Positions 63,696 to 64,000 of a DNA stretch of 64,000 nt are shown here, in pieces. The notes below the pieces were generated by a model. That model was not told the DNA's origin. It made no database searches and saw only the letters and a list, made by a program, of their open reading frames with translations. Where the stretch lies: NCBI RefSeq assembly GCF_900117315.1, contig NZ_LT630337.1, positions 56,780 to 120,779 on the forward strand, written 5' to 3'. The number at the start of each line of letters is the position of its first letter. Within the stretch, counting starts at the first letter, position 1. This stretch comes from Bacillus massilinigeriensis. Its GTDB lineage: Bacteria > Bacillota > Bacilli > Bacillales > Cytobacillaceae. The position numbers and the translations under genes were made by a program.

Positions 63696-64000
63696 TTTAT
63701 CAACCCTATCATTATCAAGCCTATGCCACCCAATGGATTATTGAAAAAGAGAAATCAGCTCTATTTCTTGAGATGGGAATGGGGAAGTCGGTCTCCACAC
63801 TGACGGCGATTTTGGAACTTCTCTATGATTACTTCGATGTAGCGAAGGTTTTAGTAATTGCTCCGCTCCGAGTAGCAAGTACAACTTGGGAAGAAGAAGT
63901 GGAGAAATGGGATCATCTTCACGAGCTCCGAATTTCCAAAGTGCTCGGTAGTGAAAAACAACGAGTAGCCGCTCTATATAAAAAAGCAGATATCTACATC
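63692..64000 (+). CDS. SNF2-type DEAD/DEAH helicase, partial
   Basis: The first 103 codons of a superfamily 2 helicase, cut by the window end. Walker A is in LEMGMGKSVSTLTAI; motif Ia (VLVIAPLRVASTTW) follows. The start is TTG at 63692, overlapping the VRR-NUC stop, with GAGGAGATGG upstream. A VRR-NUC gene followed by a SNF2 helicase is a standard pair in Firmicute phage replication modules. Confidence 0.88.
   Translation, partial: MIYQPYHYQAYATQWIIEKEKSALFLEMGMGKSVSTLTAILELLYDYFDVAKVLVIAPLRVASTTWEEEVEKWDHLHELRISKVLGSEKQRVAALYKKADIYI

Overview
The window is a 64-kb piece of a low-G+C Firmicute chromosome, almost certainly family Bacillaceae. It runs from the 3' end of an rRNA operon (23S-5S) through the complete purine operon and then yerA-yerB-yerC-pcrB-pcrA-ligA-camS, gatCAB, dagK and the RlmCD methyltransferase gene. 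This is the gene order of the Bacillus subtilis rrn-purE-yefA region. Proteins, ribosome binding sites, the purine riboswitch and PurBoxes all fit that family. I cannot name the species from the sequence alone.

Layout. 1-1.69 kb: end of 23S, spacer, 5S, terminator. 1.70-3.73 kb: an ISL3-family insertion sequence carrying a GyrI-like passenger gene, sitting just past the rrn terminator. 4.4-18.4 kb: a NETI-motif gene, then PurBoxes, promoter, guanine-type riboswitch and attenuator leading into purEKBCSQLF, then a terminator and a 16-unit tandem-repeat array, then purMNHD. All steps from PRPP to IMP except the GAR-transformylase alternative purT are encoded, plus purB. 18.3-28.7 kb: two small membrane-protein genes on the minus strand and the yerA-yerB-yerC, pcrB-pcrA-ligA-camS cluster. 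29-42.6 kb: proline/glutamate and acetate metabolism (P5C dehydrogenase, isocitrate lyase under a perfect cre site, Na+/proline symporter), the tRNA amidotransferase gatCAB, a nitronate monooxygenase, dagK and rlmCD.

42.7-64 kb is accessory DNA attached downstream of rlmCD. First comes a defence-type segment: an XRE regulator, a type I restriction-modification set (hsdM, a doubly frameshifted hsdS, a small basic protein, hsdR), a PC4/YdbC-like ssDNA-binding protein, a small unknown protein, a FRG-domain protein and a 633-residue ImmA/IrrE-HTH metallopeptidase. A second ISL3-family element (53720-55217, exact 8-bp target duplication) follows. Then comes a phage replication module: DUF2800 Cas4-like nuclease, DUF2815, family A DNA polymerase, antirepressor, a VapE primase-helicase broken by one in-frame UAG, a TGTAAAC-rich region, a VRR-NUC nuclease and the start of an SNF2-type helicase that runs off the window. 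No integrase, attachment site or structural phage gene is visible, so the outer border of the island lies beyond the window.

The most unusual things seen are a dispersed family of intergenic arrays with a strict 20-21-bp period and a TCGCG core (three loci, one of them splitting the purine operon); the two ISL3 elements with unusual ends or hairpins; the hsdS gene with two one-base lesions in simple tracts; the FRG plus ImmA/IrrE pair next to the restriction system; an RlmCD that has lost its Fe-S cysteines; and the UAG-interrupted vapE.
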